From contig NC_034409.1 in the NCBI RefSeq assembly GCF_002078875.1, forward strand, positions 108,494,898-108,558,897: DNA of 64,000 bases. Direction: 5' to 3'. Shown one piece after another: positions 1-11,583 of the stretch. Below the pieces are notes generated by a model that was given only the letters and a program-made list of their open reading frames with translations, was not told where the DNA came from and made no database searches. Source of the DNA: Numida meleagris. Its lineage: Eukaryota; Chordata; Aves; Galliformes; Numididae. The position numbers were made by a program, and so were the translations under genes. Numbering within the stretch: the first letter of the stretch is position 1; each line of letters begins with the position of its first letter.

Positions 1-509
1 TAATCTTTGGGAAATGACACTCCCAGCAGTGTCATCACTGAGGAGAAGCGGATGTTGTACAGAAAGTTCTCTGCTCCATGTTTTCTTCTAAAGTTGGGAA
101 AACAGCTTGAGACTGCTTTGCTGCTTTCTCACCTAAACACTTCAAACATTGTTTTAGCAGTTGTGCTCCTTTATTTTACCCACTTCTGCCTGATCATCTG
201 CCCCATCTGGTGACTGGTCAAGGTCCTACAAGATCACTCTACTTAACATCTCCAGTGCAGTCAGCCCTGAGGAAAATTACCTGGATCTGTGCCCTGAGCA
301 GACTCTGACAACTCACTGTTTTGAGAGGTCCCCAGAGTGGCTGGCCTCAGCTCTGCAGTGGGTCCTCTGCAAGTGGAACCATATCCAGTGCAGGGAGGTT
401 TGAGATTTCTGTGGCTTTTCTGCCTGGATAAGTGTGAACCCTAAGCTTTGTTACTGCTCCTCTGTAAGAGCCCTTGACACATTGCAGGTATCTTGACCAG
501 CATGGATTT
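1..509. other. Non-repetitive sequence, no gene seen
   Basis: This stretch has no recognisable gene or repeat. The only open frame is a short one of 68 codons near the left edge, with no domain I recognise and no supporting splice signals. Composition is ordinary AT-leaning vertebrate DNA. Confidence 0.55.
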
Positions 510-615
510 CATAGAATCAAAGAATAGAATCAGAGAATCGTTAAGGTTGGAAGAGACCTTTAAGATCACCTAGTCCAACTGTCAGCCCATTACCACCATG
601 CCCACTAACAATGTC
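510..615 (-). mobile_element. CR1 LINE 3'-end fragment
   Basis: Read on the minus strand this is the extreme 3' end of a CR1 retrotransposon. On the plus strand the window shows imperfect ATAGAATC repeats, then GTTAAGGTTGGAAGAGACC, TTAAGATCACCTAGTCCAAC and CCCATTACCACCATGCCCAC, the reverse complement of the CR1 tail. It is non-coding and heavily 5'-truncated. Repeat units and body carry several substitutions, so the insertion is not young. The inner boundary near 615 is approximate. Confidence 0.85.
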
Positions 616-2146
616 CATGGTAGACTGCATGGTAAAACACAGCTGATCAGAACCAAAGGAAATATTTTATGGGAAGTCACCTAGGAACAGGTTTCCCATG
701 TGTCTTCAATGGTTTCTTACTGCAGAGGATGTCTGTAGAAATGAGCATGCACTGCCGTTACTCACTGTGCTCACACACTCACAAGGAGTGGGAACACTCA
801 CCTGAGGATTTTTTAAAATACAGTTGTAGTAGCCTGAAGAAATATGAGAGAAGTGACTATCAACACTACCACGCAAACCCAAAGTGCACTTGCTGCAACT
901 CTGACTTGGCTGACTGACAACGAGTCTGCTCTGGGATGGGACCTGATGCATATTCTTACACGGCTTCAGATATAAATGCAAAAGATGATATAGTTTCACA
1001 AATGGGAAGAAAAGGGATTTTTCTGCCAGGCTCTGCTGGCTCCCTGAGCAGCAGAGATCCCTGGCATTGCCTTGCTGTGGGTCTGGCTCCCAACAGCAGT
1101 GGGAGCCAGGAGCTAGGGTGTCCAGGCAAGAGTCCAGAGGGATGCCATTATCCTAGTTCAGGGTATGTATGATCTTAGAAGTAAATAGAAAAGATTGCAT
1201 CATTTATTATCCCTTATTTATTTATTATTTTTTTTTTAATGTGAAATGTACATCTCCTTTGGATACTCTCCCAAATGATAGGGGTTTAGTCATTTCACGT
1301 CATGTCCACCCGCTATTTTCAGACATCTCAGAAAATGACTGGTTTCACAATAGGATTGCAACATTTGTCAGAGAGGGACAGTAACATTAGGACAAAATTG
1401 GAGAAGGAGGATAACATAAATGCTTCCAGAGCTGTTATTTCATGTTAATATGCAGATGTTACATAAAGGCGTAGGGAGCAGTTCAGAACCTGCTCCCCTC
1501 ACTCTCTTCATCCCACTCCTATTCTCCAAAGTGTTTCTATTTTTTTTTTTTTTTGTCTAATTACTGTATCTTCTTGTAGCTCAGACTGTGTAGTAACCTA
1601 AAGCACCATCTGTTTACTTAGTATCTGTGTGACATACCACCATGCGACCTGGCATTCCTGGCCTCTAAATGTGCCGATGACACATTAAACAGTCTGATAC
1701 AACATAGTAACTCTGCAGTTCCTGAATAGTCCTGGATGCAGAGGATGGTCGAAACGCACTAGGATAAAGGGATCTCTTAATCACTATTCAGACATTAGGA
1801 ATTGGTTATGGTTGGGAAAGCAGACTAACACTGTAGCGAGATATTTGGATTTTTTGTTTTCTGTTTGGGTTTTGTTTGGAAGAAGTATATTTTCTCATGT
1901 AATGCAGTCTCAAAATGCAGTATTACTTATGTTGGCCGACTTAAAATCTGATCCAGCTGTCTTTGAGCTGCAGCTGCAGTTATACCCCACCTTTGAAGCA
2001 TGATAGGATCCCTTTTTGCTGAGATTTTAAATTCATTATCAGTAATTCAAAGCTATTTTTTGTAAACATACAACACACTCATTTTTTTTTCCCCTTACAA
2101 TTTAGAAATGGCCTTTTTGAGCAAGAACATTTTTCTCAGAATGTAT
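616..2146. other. Non-repetitive sequence with low-complexity patches
   Basis: No gene is recognised. Short frames on both strands (for example 669-917 plus and 706-999 minus) overlap each other and show no domain. The stretch holds a GC-rich perfect hairpin at 1083-1109, a T/A-rich patch at about 1199-1238 and a run of 15 T at 1540-1554. Confidence 0.5.
1083..1109. repeat. Perfect 10-bp inverted repeat with 7-nt loop
   Basis: The left arm CTGGCTCCCA (1083-1092) and right arm TGGGAGCCAG (1100-1109) are exact reverse complements separated by ACAGCAG. The arms are 70% GC, so the RNA form would make a stable stem. The pairing stops abruptly at both sides, so this is a short isolated hairpin and not a microRNA-length precursor. 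Confidence 0.8.
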
Positions 2147-2172
2147 TTCCAACTTTTTGATTCTATGATTCT
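2147..2172 (+). mobile_element. Possible CR1 3'-terminal stub
   Basis: The segment reads TTTCCAACTTTTTGATTC followed by TATGATTC, which resembles the last bases of a plus-strand CR1 (TTCCAACC..TGATTCTATGATT). Nothing upstream matches CR1, so this would be an extremely short truncated insertion or a chance match. Confidence 0.3.
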
Positions 2173-2722
2173 TGCTTAGTTTTGCACAGCCCCAAACTCA
2201 GTACCACATGAGAGTAATCAGCAATATTTAAGTGTTCTGGAGCCTACATTTTGTGTGGGTGGTGGTATGCCAGTCTCCTTTTCTACAATGCAGTAGACTA
2301 AGCACATCAAAGATATTGTGAGTATATAAAGAGAAATACCTATTTCTAAGAGCACGTTTTCTCAGTGAAAACTGAAGTCTATTTATTCTAAGCTTCCTGT
2401 TTTCTTCCAAAAATGACAGCAAACAAACAAACAAAACCCTGAAGGTGAACTATAAGAAGAGCAAAGTAGCGCTGTGGATGCCTGTGAGAAGAAGAAAATA
2501 GGACACCACTTGAGGGCAGCAAATACTTAGCTTCTCTCTTTTCACAGCCTAACAATGTATCATGAAGAGCCATCCTATCAAATCTGCATATTCCATTTAT
2601 ATATATATATATATATTGTTTTTTACTTGTCTTGAAAAGACTATTGTTTCAAAATAATGGCACCGATAGAAAGAAAAGTCATTTTTATGTATCTATGGAT
2701 TTGATTTTGTTCTGTGTTTTTA
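2173..2722. other. AT-rich non-repetitive sequence
   Basis: No gene is recognised. Overlapping short minus-strand frames at 2228-2434 and 2388-2573 have no known domain. A (CAAA)n patch lies at about 2421-2436 and an (AT)n run just before the next CR1. Confidence 0.5.
2598..2616. repeat. (AT)n microsatellite
   Basis: About nine uninterrupted AT dinucleotides form a short perfect microsatellite that is likely to vary in length between individuals. Confidence 0.9.
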
Positions 2723-3093
2723 CTGGAGAAGAGGAGCCTCAGAGAGACCTTACCACTCTACAATATCCTGAAAGGAGGTTGGGGCAAGGTAGGGGGGTCA
2801 GCCTCTTCTCCCAGGTAACAGCAATAAGATGAGAAATAGTAGCCTCAAATTGTGCCAGGGGAGGTTCAGGTTGGATATTAGGAACCATTTCTTCTCAGAA
2901 AGAGCAGTGAGGCAGTGGCACAGGCTGCCCAGGGAGGTGGTGCAGTCACCGTCCCTGGAGGTGTTCAAGAACCATGTGGATGTGGCACTGAGGGGCATGG
3001 GCAGTGGGCATGGTAGGGAGTGGGCTGGTAGTTGGCCTAGATGATTTTAGTGGTCTTTCCAACCTTAATGATTCTATAATGATTCTATTCTAT
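2723..3093 (+). mobile_element. CR1 LINE, 5'-truncated, 3' part of ORF2 plus 3' end
   Basis: This plus-strand CR1 begins inside the C-terminal coding part of ORF2 at CTGGAGAAGAGGAGCCTCAG. It continues through the conserved CAGGGGAGGTTCAGGTTGGA and GAGGCAGTGGCACAGGCTGC blocks and ends in CCTAGATGATTTTAGTGGTC, CCAACCTTAATGATTCTATA and a repeated GATTCTAT terminus. The sense frame at 2829-3044 still reads [14 protein letters not shown] and [19 protein letters not shown], the ORF2 carboxyl end. It is the first of three same-strand copies within 3.7 kb. An open frame on the opposite strand (2798-2998) is its antisense shadow. Confidence 0.95.
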
Positions 3094-4863
3094 TTTTTGC
3101 TTCAGAATTCAGTTATATACAAAAGTACATAGGATTTTCTGAGAAGTCACAAAAAAATCATTTTCAGCAAATACCTTCTCAGAGTGTTCTAGGACAGAAT
3201 TTGTGCAAAATCTTCACTAGAATATGCAGAAAAACATATGAACTTGAAAAATATTTTTTTCAGACAATAAAAAACTATAGTGTGAGATCATCTAACTTTC
3301 AAGAATCAAGGAAAAGGACAGTGTCAAAATACATTTTATAGAATGGTTGATGAGGTCTACACAAGAACCTTTACTCTTAGCATAAACTAAATTCATATAA
3401 CACTAGATTTCATGACTATGTTTTTTTTCTAAAATAATATTCTGTTTTTAAAAAAACAGCAAAATGATAAAATCCATCCATCACCTGGAACTAAATTTAA
3501 ACTTTCGTACTCCATTAACAGGTTTAAATTTTAGATGTAAAGCGGGTATCTTCACCAGTTAGGGTAACGTTATGATAACCCATGAGCTTGTACAGGAACC
3601 TGAAGGAAAAGCCTATACTTTTGCTGTTGTACTTCACAATCATATGATGACGGAGAAATACCAGTTTTCAGTCTGTTTTGACTTGATTTTAATGCTGAGG
3701 CTAGAGAAGAAGTCAATTTACTGTTTTCAGAAATGAGTGAACCTATATAAGGTAACTAAAAATATATCCATGCGCAGAAATAAAATTCAAATTCAGCTTA
3801 ATGTAATTCAGCACCATAATAGGCAATTTCAGTGCATGTGAACAAAGTTGGTGAGACTAAACTGAAGGCAGGCTTATGTAACAGAAAATGTAGAAGATAA
3901 TCTCAAATGTAGGTATTGTTATTGGTGTTATTTCTGCTCTGTTCTGTTTCTTTTGTCTGAGGTTGTGTAGTCCCATGTACATACTGGAATATTGGAAGGT
4001 GATCAGTGGAAGAATATATCTGTTTCACAGATAGAAAAAACATTGCTTGGAAAGGCTGTTGGTCAGAATTTTTGAGATTTGGCACCACTTTTTCATTTTT
4101 ACATTTTCAGTATTTTTTTATTTAATCTGAATTTGAGAAGCTATCTTTTCAGGGTGGCTTTACATCTCTTGATGAATGTAAACCAGTGCTTCCACTCCAC
4201 GTTAATGAAGATCAGGTCTTAAGATCAGGTCTATCTGCAAAAGCTGGCCATTACTGAAATGTTGGGTTTTTTTTGCCCTATTTTGCACAGGAAATCTGTT
4301 TCAGAGCCAGAAATACAGATTGAATCATAGGACTTCTACACCTTTGGTTCAGCAGCAAGACCATCTGTCACTTGTAATTCCTGCTATGAAAAAAGACAGT
4401 CTATTTAACTTTGATGAAATAATTCCGCATTTACAAGCTATATTCATCTCTCTTCCTCCAGTTAGATTTTCTTCCCCTCATACATTCTGGAATTTCTATT
4501 TGAAGGTTCAGCCTTGGATAAATCTATACACAAAAGGAACAATCCATTTTTAATCACCGTCTCCCTACCGGCAAACTTGCGAATCAAGATAACTCCTCTC
4601 ACCAAAGCAAATTTGACTCAGTTGTAAAATTGAGAGATATTTGAAAACAGGTGAATTTCTTGTGACGTTAGATTTCATTAAGGGTATGCAGAATTTTTGC
4701 TCCAAGACTGCTCATTCCAAGACTGCTTTTTCATCTACTAGGTCCTCTCTCTGCCTTTTCCAGTTCTTCAGGGTGAACTACTCTTCACTGTAGCACCACT
4801 ATAACCATGACTAGATTCTCTTTTATAATGTGAAAACAAATCAAGTTTCTTTGGAAAGAAAGA
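3094..4863. other. AT-rich non-repetitive sequence
   Basis: No gene is recognised. The stretch has many A and T runs and short frames only. A 13-bp direct duplication (AAGATCAGGTCT followed by one variable base) lies at 4208-4233. Short frames at 3903-4088 minus and 4320-4553 plus match nothing I know. Confidence 0.5.
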
Positions 4864-5152
4864 AGTCAGCCTCTTTTCCCAGATAACAGTAGGATGAGAG
4901 GTAATGCCCTTAAGCTGTGCCAAGGGAGATTCAGGTTGGATATTAGAAAACATTTCTTCTCCAAAAGAGAGGTGAGGCAGTGGCACAGGCTGCCCATGGA
5001 GGTGGTGGAGTCACTGTCTCTGGAGGTGCTCAAGAACCATGTAGGTGTGGCACTGAGGGACATGGGTTAGTAGGCACAGTGGGGATGGGCTAACAGCTGG
5101 ACTCGATGATCTTAGTGGTCTTTTCCAACCTTAATGGTTCTATGATTCTGCA
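4864..5152 (+). mobile_element. CR1 LINE, 5'-truncated 3' fragment
   Basis: The element opens with GTCAGCCTCTTTTCCCAG and runs through the ORF2 C-terminal blocks GATTCAGGTTGGATATTAG and GAGGCAGTGGCACAGGCTGC. It ends with CTGGACTCGATGATCTTAGT, TTTTCCAACCTTAATGGTTC and TATGATTC. It matches the copies at 2723 and 5949 closely but is truncated at a different 5' position, so it is a separate insertion. The minus-strand frame at 4866-5063 is an antisense shadow. Confidence 0.95.
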
Positions 5153-5948
5153 ATAAACATCTTCATCTGATTAAAGATGAGCATACTGAAAACATAACAT
5201 GTTCAGTCTTTCACATTACATGATGTAATTTTATCATTTGCAAGGTATTATTTTTCATGGCTCTAAGTGAGGGAATATGTTAGGTAACTTTTTACACCTG
5301 ACTATTGTTTTTCCCACTCACATATACCTAAACACATTCATGAAGTGCAGACTCAATTGTGTTTGTATAGTTCAGGGCATGTTACCCTGTTAAATTTTAA
5401 TGGCAATGTGATTGTAATTTTGGAGATTAATGACCATGTGGCAATGATTCAGCTGATATCTACTTTATCTGCACCAGTTCTTCCAAGCTTTCTACAACGA
5501 GTATCTGAAAAGTACTGAAGAGCTCAAGGCTGTTTCTAGGATACAATGTGCAGCACTTCCTACTCTTGGCTCACTCTAACTCCAGCCTCTCAGCTCTGTC
5601 ATTTTTTCTGTCTATGAATTTTATATAGCTTTTGCCACCAGATACTGAGCTGAAAGCAATAGTATTTTTCCCAGCTGTAGGTGGGATCACCTTGTTACCA
5701 CAGTAAAATAGAAGGGGCCAATCTTCATGAGGATTTGTGTTAGGGTGATTTCTATGCATAACTTATCCTGCTGTTTGAAAAAAACCCTCTCCTGCAGTGA
5801 GTTCAGAGGCTTTGGGTATATATGTGAGTGCACATATGTCCACATGCAAAACACAGTTTCTCTGCTTTGCCATCCCAGCTGGCAGTTCCTGGAAAGTTGT
5901 CTTGTGAGCCATTCTGCAGCTCTGAAAGTTTCTGCAAAAAGAAGAAAG
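5153..5948. other. Non-repetitive spacer between CR1 copies
   Basis: No gene or repeat is recognised. A plus-strand frame (5727-6017) and minus-strand frames crossing 5763-6011 run partly into the following CR1 and have no recognisable domain in the unique part. Confidence 0.5.
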
Positions 5949-6396
5949 ACACTGAACCCCTGGAGGGTGTCTGAAGAAGGACAACAAAGCTTTGAAGGGT
6001 CTGGAGCACAAGTCTGATGGGGAGTGGCTGAGGGAATTGGGATTCTTCAGTCTGGAGAAGAGGAGGCTCAGGGAAGGTATTATTGCTCTCTACAACCACC
6101 TGAAAGGAATTGTAATGAGGTGGGGGTCGGCCTCTCCTCCCAGGTAATAGCAACAAGATGAGAGGAAATGTCCTCAAGTTGTGCCAGGGTAGGTTCAGGT
6201 TGGATGTTAGGAACCATTTCTTCTCAGGAGTGGTGAGGCAGTGGCACAGGCTGCCCAGAGAGGTGGTGGAGTCACTGTCCTTGAAGGTGTTCAGGAACCA
6301 TGGAGGTGCGGCACTGAGGAACATGGTCAGTGAGTGCAGTTTGTGGATGGACTAGATGGTCTTAGTGGTCTTTTCCAACCTTAATGATTGTATGAC
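5949..6396 (+). mobile_element. CR1 LINE, 5'-truncated, ORF2 C-terminal remnant plus 3' end
   Basis: This copy starts near the ACACTGAACCCCTGGAGGGT segment, further upstream in ORF2 than its two neighbours. It passes through AGGACAACAAAGCTTTGAAG, CTGGAGAAGAGGAGGCTCAG and GAGGCAGTGGCACAGGCTGC, and ends with TTTTCCAACCTTAATGATTG and TATGA. The sense frame at 6158-6355 retains GRFRLDVRNHFFS and [16 protein letters not shown]. The long 173-codon frame on the minus strand (5803-6324) is antisense to this element and not a gene. Confidence 0.95.
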
Positions 6397-8980
6397 CAGG
6401 CCTACTCCTGCCGTTTGGGCTTGCACTGTCCTTTCTGCATTACTGGGTTTGTGCATGGGTGGCATGAGCAAAAGATCACTGTTTTTTCATAATCCTTATT
6501 TGAGAACAAATTCCTGATGGGGTTGCTTGCTTTGGTCAGTCCAGCCAAGGGGAAGAAACAGTCTTTAAACTGTGCTGTTGCAGGCTGATCTGGGTGCAAA
6601 CACTCATGGTACATTGATTCATTGTAAACTCCTGGAACAGGAACAGGATGCAGGTATAGCAGACAATTATTGCAAAACAATTGCTGCTCTATAAACAGCC
6701 AGTTTACAGCTTTCTGCTGTCCCTGAGATGTAGGTGTTGGTTTTATGTACTTGGCAGCCCTCCACTCAGAAAGCCAAGGTCCCTCTCTTCAGCCAGTAGC
6801 TGTCCAGGGACTTCAGTGTCAGTGGGAAAAGGCTGTTTGGGGAAATCTGTCCTCTGGCTGGGAAGCTGAAGAGATTTCTTGTCACTTGTATTTGGGAGGC
6901 AAAGTCCCTTGCCAGCTTTTTGTGCTTGTACTACATGATTACTTTGAGATTTAGGAAGAAAACAGACAATCATTAAGAGTGGTTTATTAAACGAAATAAA
7001 TTTCTCCTTGTGCTGTTGACTAAAGAGGAGGCAATTTGGCTGTTCCTAATTACAGGGCTACGTCTAGATTTTTCTGAACTGAAATGACAGCTTGTATAAG
7101 CAGTTTCCTGAGGCATACATATGTTTTTTGAGGGTTTCATGCAACTGAGACTCTTTGTCTTCAATTGGTGGTGTAAATCTTGGTGCTGCCTTGGCTGCTT
7201 CAGGTCCCTTGGATGCAGAGCCCATGCCCACAGCAGAGACCTGCCTCACTGTTCGTTGGGGGGTGTTTGATCTCTGCCAATTACAGCAGGGCAAATAGAT
7301 GCGTTCACTCTAAGCCCATGTTTTAGACGGAGAAATAAAATAGTTCCCATAGTTATTCCTAGAAGTTAATTAGCTGTGACAGTGGGAAAGAGACAACCTC
7401 GTGGTTCTTGGATATTTATAATGAGGCTGTCACTTGCTAGGTTAGTCAGGTCATAGAGGAGACAAGTGTGTGCAGTCAGGTTTCTGGCAGGGCGTTGAGC
7501 TCAACCTGCATCATTGTGCTTCCTTACCATTGCTTAGGTTCTGGCAGAAAGGGTGTCTCAGTGTAGTGTTACAAACCTGCAATCTGTTTTTTTGGGAACG
7601 TGGCCTCCTGCTGCTGCAGATCTCTATAGGTGTACGTGCGTTGCCGTCATCACATGTTTTTAGGTCCTGATGTAGGATGACTGAAATCGACATGTGCTTT
7701 CTGCTCCTGCTTTAGCAGGACTGCCAGCCCCACTGACCGCACCATGGGTGATGCAGGCTCTTTGTTTGGAATCCCAGGTCTTTTGCTTCTGCATTGTGCA
7801 TTTAGCAAGTGGCACTGATGCGGCTGTACTTCAAGACTTACTGTAAATATGAAGTTTCTTAATGCAGAAGGCAATGCTGGAGTTTGTATGACTCTGTTTT
7901 CACCATGTAATCAAGACTTAATGTGCTAAATGTGATCACTCTACATAGATAGCAGCACAGCTAAACATGACTGCTTCTTAATATCCAGAGAGCTACTCAG
8001 TTCCCGAAAAGCAGCTGGGAATATCTTTGATAGCATTTTTTTCTGTATTTGTGAGAGTTAAATGAGCAAAGATTTACAATGGGGGAGAAAAGCGTTCAAA
8101 TTGCACGTCTAGTGCAAATCGCAGATATTTTGTAGGTAATGATAGGCTAACTTGGAATAGATTATTTCAAAAAAATCTCTCATTCAGAGTACCATTTATT
8201 AATGTTAATACTGGTCAGAAAAAGTGGTATCTCATACTGAGAAATATATGAGTCAGCACTGTAATATAGAAATTGCAAAAGTAGGTGCATTTTTGTCATT
8301 CTGCTCCTTCACTTTCAGTAGGAAAAACATAGCATACAACTTCAGTATGATCTTGAGAGTGTGATTTCTCAAGGAGAATTTCCTGCTCATAAGTAGTGTG
8401 CCAAATTTTGTAGTGGGTTTGTCATCTGCCCAATATTCTTCAGAGAAAGCAGCTGACTGTTGGCTTGCCTAATTATTTATTTTTCTAATATCATTTCTTC
8501 AGAGCTAGTTGGAAGGGGAAACAATCTCCAACCACATATACTAATCAACTAAACTCAGACATTTCTGTCAAAAAAGTGTAAAGCTTTGGAACAAAGAAAT
8601 ATAGTTTTGTGTGAATTCCTCTTGCTAAACTGTCAAGATTGCAGTGAGCATTTTCTGAAATATTTCATTTCACTGAAAGGTGGGACAATGCTTCTTTGCA
8701 TTGCTACAAACCCCCACTGGAGAGCAAAGCTGGGAAGCTGCCAAACATCTCCTACCTGCTGTGACAATGGGTAGCCATGTCAACACATACAAACTCTTAC
8801 TTAACTAAACTGTTCAACTGAATTCTAATCTCCAGCTAATCACAAAGCTTTAAAAAATGTCCCTATTCATATTTTATTTCTAAAAAATACCTTTATGATG
8901 TAATGCAAATGAATGAATGGGTGAGAGACTCAAGCACAATACACTATCTACAAAACTAAAGGAGCTGCAGGGCTTGGTTT
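6397..8980. other. Non-repetitive sequence, no gene seen
   Basis: Overlapping short frames occur on both strands between about 6400 and 7870, such as 6402-6680 minus, 6745-6954 plus, 7064-7294 minus and 7650-7874 minus. None shows a domain or paired splice sites. The part from about 7900 to 8980 is AT-rich with no signal. Confidence 0.5.
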
Positions 8981-9226
8981 AAACTAAGACAGGGGAGATT
9001 TAGGTTAGATATTAGGAGGAAGTTTTACACTCAGGGTGGTGATGCACTGGAACAGGTTGCCCAGAGAGGTTGTGGATGCCCCATCCCTGGAGGCATTCAA
9101 GGTCAGGCTGGACGTGGCTCTGGGCAGCCTGGTCTAGTGGTTGGTGACACTGCCCATGGCAGGGGGCTTGAAGTTTGATGATCTCTGAGGTCCTTTTCAA
9201 CCCAGACCATTCTATGATTCTATAAT
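8981..9226 (+). mobile_element. CR1-type LINE 3' fragment, distinct subtype
   Basis: The segment carries AGATTTAGGTTAGATATTAGG, GTTGCCCAGAGAGGTTGTGG, ATGCCCCATCCCTGGAGGCA and CTGGGCAGCCTGGTCTAGTG, and ends GATGATCTCTGAGGTCC, TTTTCAACCCAGACC and ATTCTATGATTCTAT. The body differs clearly from the 2.7-6.4 kb copies: GTGGATGCCCC replaces the GTGGAGTCAC type, and the tail has CCCAGACC. It therefore belongs to another CR1 subfamily and inserted independently. Confidence 0.9.
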
Positions 9227-9503
9227 TATATTTCTATTCAATATTTGACCCACAAAACTCTCACTTAAAGAGAGAAGTAGAGGTTGGGAAGTCACTGAAA
9301 GGCCATTTTAAGGATCCTCAGAGTAAAAGGTGGTACAGAGATGTGGTTTTGTTTTGCACTATGACGTCCCAGAAAGGAACCACTCTAAGCCACCATGATC
9401 CTTCAAACACAGCATGAAGATTACAGTCGGAAAAGTACCAGCTATCACGAGTTTGCTTGTAATAGGTACACTTTGTATTCAGAACAGAACTGCAGCCTCC
9501 TGA

Positions 9504-9521
9504 ATGTGTGTGTGTGTGTGT
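9504..9521. repeat. (TG)n microsatellite
   Basis: A short run of about nine TG units inside unique sequence, with a few extra T/G bases at its right edge. Confidence 0.85.
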
Positions 9522-11138
9522 TGGCAATGGATAGAGAGAGCTTTCATATTTCCTACCTCACAAAACTATTTGCAGAAGAGAGCATACCCTCTCTGAATCT
9601 TCCCATAAAACTTAGCATTTTTTGTGGGAGGGTCAGTGTTTAGACACATTTGTTTTCAGTTTCTTCATGGGAGATATTATAAAATCAATGAATTGTTCTT
9701 TTAAATTCTTTGGAGTGTAATTTGAATTTTATAATGGGGGAAATAAACAACTAAAAACACACAATCCCTAAGTCAGGAATTGTAACACAGCACCTCATCA
9801 TCTTCTACGAGCATGAATTAGTACTCTGCCCATGTTTAACCCAAGAAGATCTGATGTTCCTAATAAAAGCCATATCTGTGGAGAAGGTGTCTACCTGTTA
9901 CAGAAACAAAACATAACTTTGTATGACAATGATGTGGAGCAAATGTGAAGAGCGAGACATTTGTGTTCAGCTGGTTCTCACACACAGCCCCTCAAGTCCC
10001 TCATGCACCCACGAAGCAGAAACGTCTTCCTTGGACCTCCTACCTAGGTCTCACTTTCCTTCTTTTTGCAGAGCAGAATGTAACTGCAGTCTGATCTGTG
10101 CTACTGCTTGGTTCGGCCACCCAGCAAAACTCAAGTCTGCGAGTATGTTGACTCCTTTGTGCTAATTTTAAGAAACTCCTTGGAGGTGACCCATTCTCAT
10201 TCTGTTTTTCTATGCTGCACAACAAGGCTGGGCATATCCTGAATCTAACATGGCAGAGAGGAGTGCTGGCATGCACTTTTAACTGAAGTGACTCTCCCTG
10301 ACCCAGGTTTCATGCTTGTGTGGAAACCCTGTCAGTGGAAATAATTTTACGGTGTCTTTCCACTTGTTCTGTTATTGCCCCATGTCTTCAAGCCTCCACC
10401 TTTTCAGTGCAAATAGGCCAATGTGACCTTCTTACCAAGCGGTTATTGAAGCCTACAGTTAACAAAGTGTTCTAGGGGGCTATCGAATGTCTCCAAGGTA
10501 AGGCATGCATAAAACACAAGCACGTAGTTGTAAATAACCAGGCTCCTCTTCATTCATTTTAAAATAATGATGGTAGTTTAACTGGCTCGAAAGGGTTACT
10601 GTTTCACCCTTAGTTTGTTCTCAGCACCGTGGGAAAATGACATGAGCACTGTTTAGTTTAAGGGATGTAGTCATGCAAAACCTTTGCTGTACTTGTGGAG
10701 GAAGCTGGAGGGTTTCAAGAAATAATGAAGGTGTGAATCATCACAATCCTGAATTGTCTGATAAGAAAATCTTTTAATCTCCTGTAGCAAAGTAGGAACT
10801 CAAATTGCTGCAATTCGCTTTATAAATTGTGCAATAAAATATAGAATAAATGATTGCAAAAGAATCCAAGATTATCAGCATTCTCTTCTTTTCATATCAG
10901 TATTTCTGAACGATGTTCTTTAAAGGCTTTTCTTGTTAGTTTATTTTTAGGAGAAAAGTAAACTAATTAGCTCATTTTATTTTTCACTTTATAGTCTGTT
11001 CTTGGCATGCTTAGAAAACACTTGAACTCAAACAGTTCATTTTCAGTTGTGTCCGTTGGAAGGAAGGAAGGATTTCCATTTTTAAAAAACAGCCTAAGAA
11101 AACATCAAAGAGCAGATAGGCAAAGGACGAGGAGTTTC

Positions 11139-11191
11139 TTTTTTTATTATTATTAGTATAGTTTTATTATTACTATTATTTTGTTGTATTG
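11139..11191. repeat. T/A-rich low-complexity (TTA)n-like patch
   Basis: A T run is followed by degenerate ATT/TTA units, such as TTATTATTATTAG and TTTTATTATTACTATTATT. It is a decayed trinucleotide microsatellite. Confidence 0.8.
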
Positions 11192-11561
11192 TATTTTAAA
11201 TGTCACTTAAAGTGTACAAAAATTTCTTCAGTTTTATATGCCCATCTGTGTGTTCAGTCAAAAACCAGTTCCACTCTGAAAAATATTCTCATTTTTCATT
11301 GTTTCTTGGATTTGACTCCACAAGGTCCGTGTTGTTTTAAATCATGACATCTATGGTCTTTTACCAAGATTTTATGTTTTTATTTATACAGAAATCATGC
11401 AGCGCAGAATGATGTCAAGAAAGTGCATGGCTTGATAAAATTTCAGTTTTTGAGGTTCCTTTTCTGATCAAGACAAGTATAAAATCGTTTAAGTCACTCA
11501 AACTGAAAATCTCTGAAACCAGCTTTGATATAAGACTTTTCTTGTAATATACAATAAGATG

Positions 11562-11583
11562 TTGTTTAAACTTTGTTTAAACT
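11562..11583. repeat. Perfect 11-bp tandem duplication
   Basis: TTGTTTAAACT occurs twice head to tail (11562-11572 and 11573-11583). Each unit holds the 8-bp palindrome GTTTAAAC. It most likely arose by replication slippage. Confidence 0.85.

Noticed and set aside
5803..6324. 173-codon minus-strand frame
   Set aside because: It lies largely antisense to the CR1 at 5949-6396 and shares its start with other CR1 antisense frames. It is not a gene.
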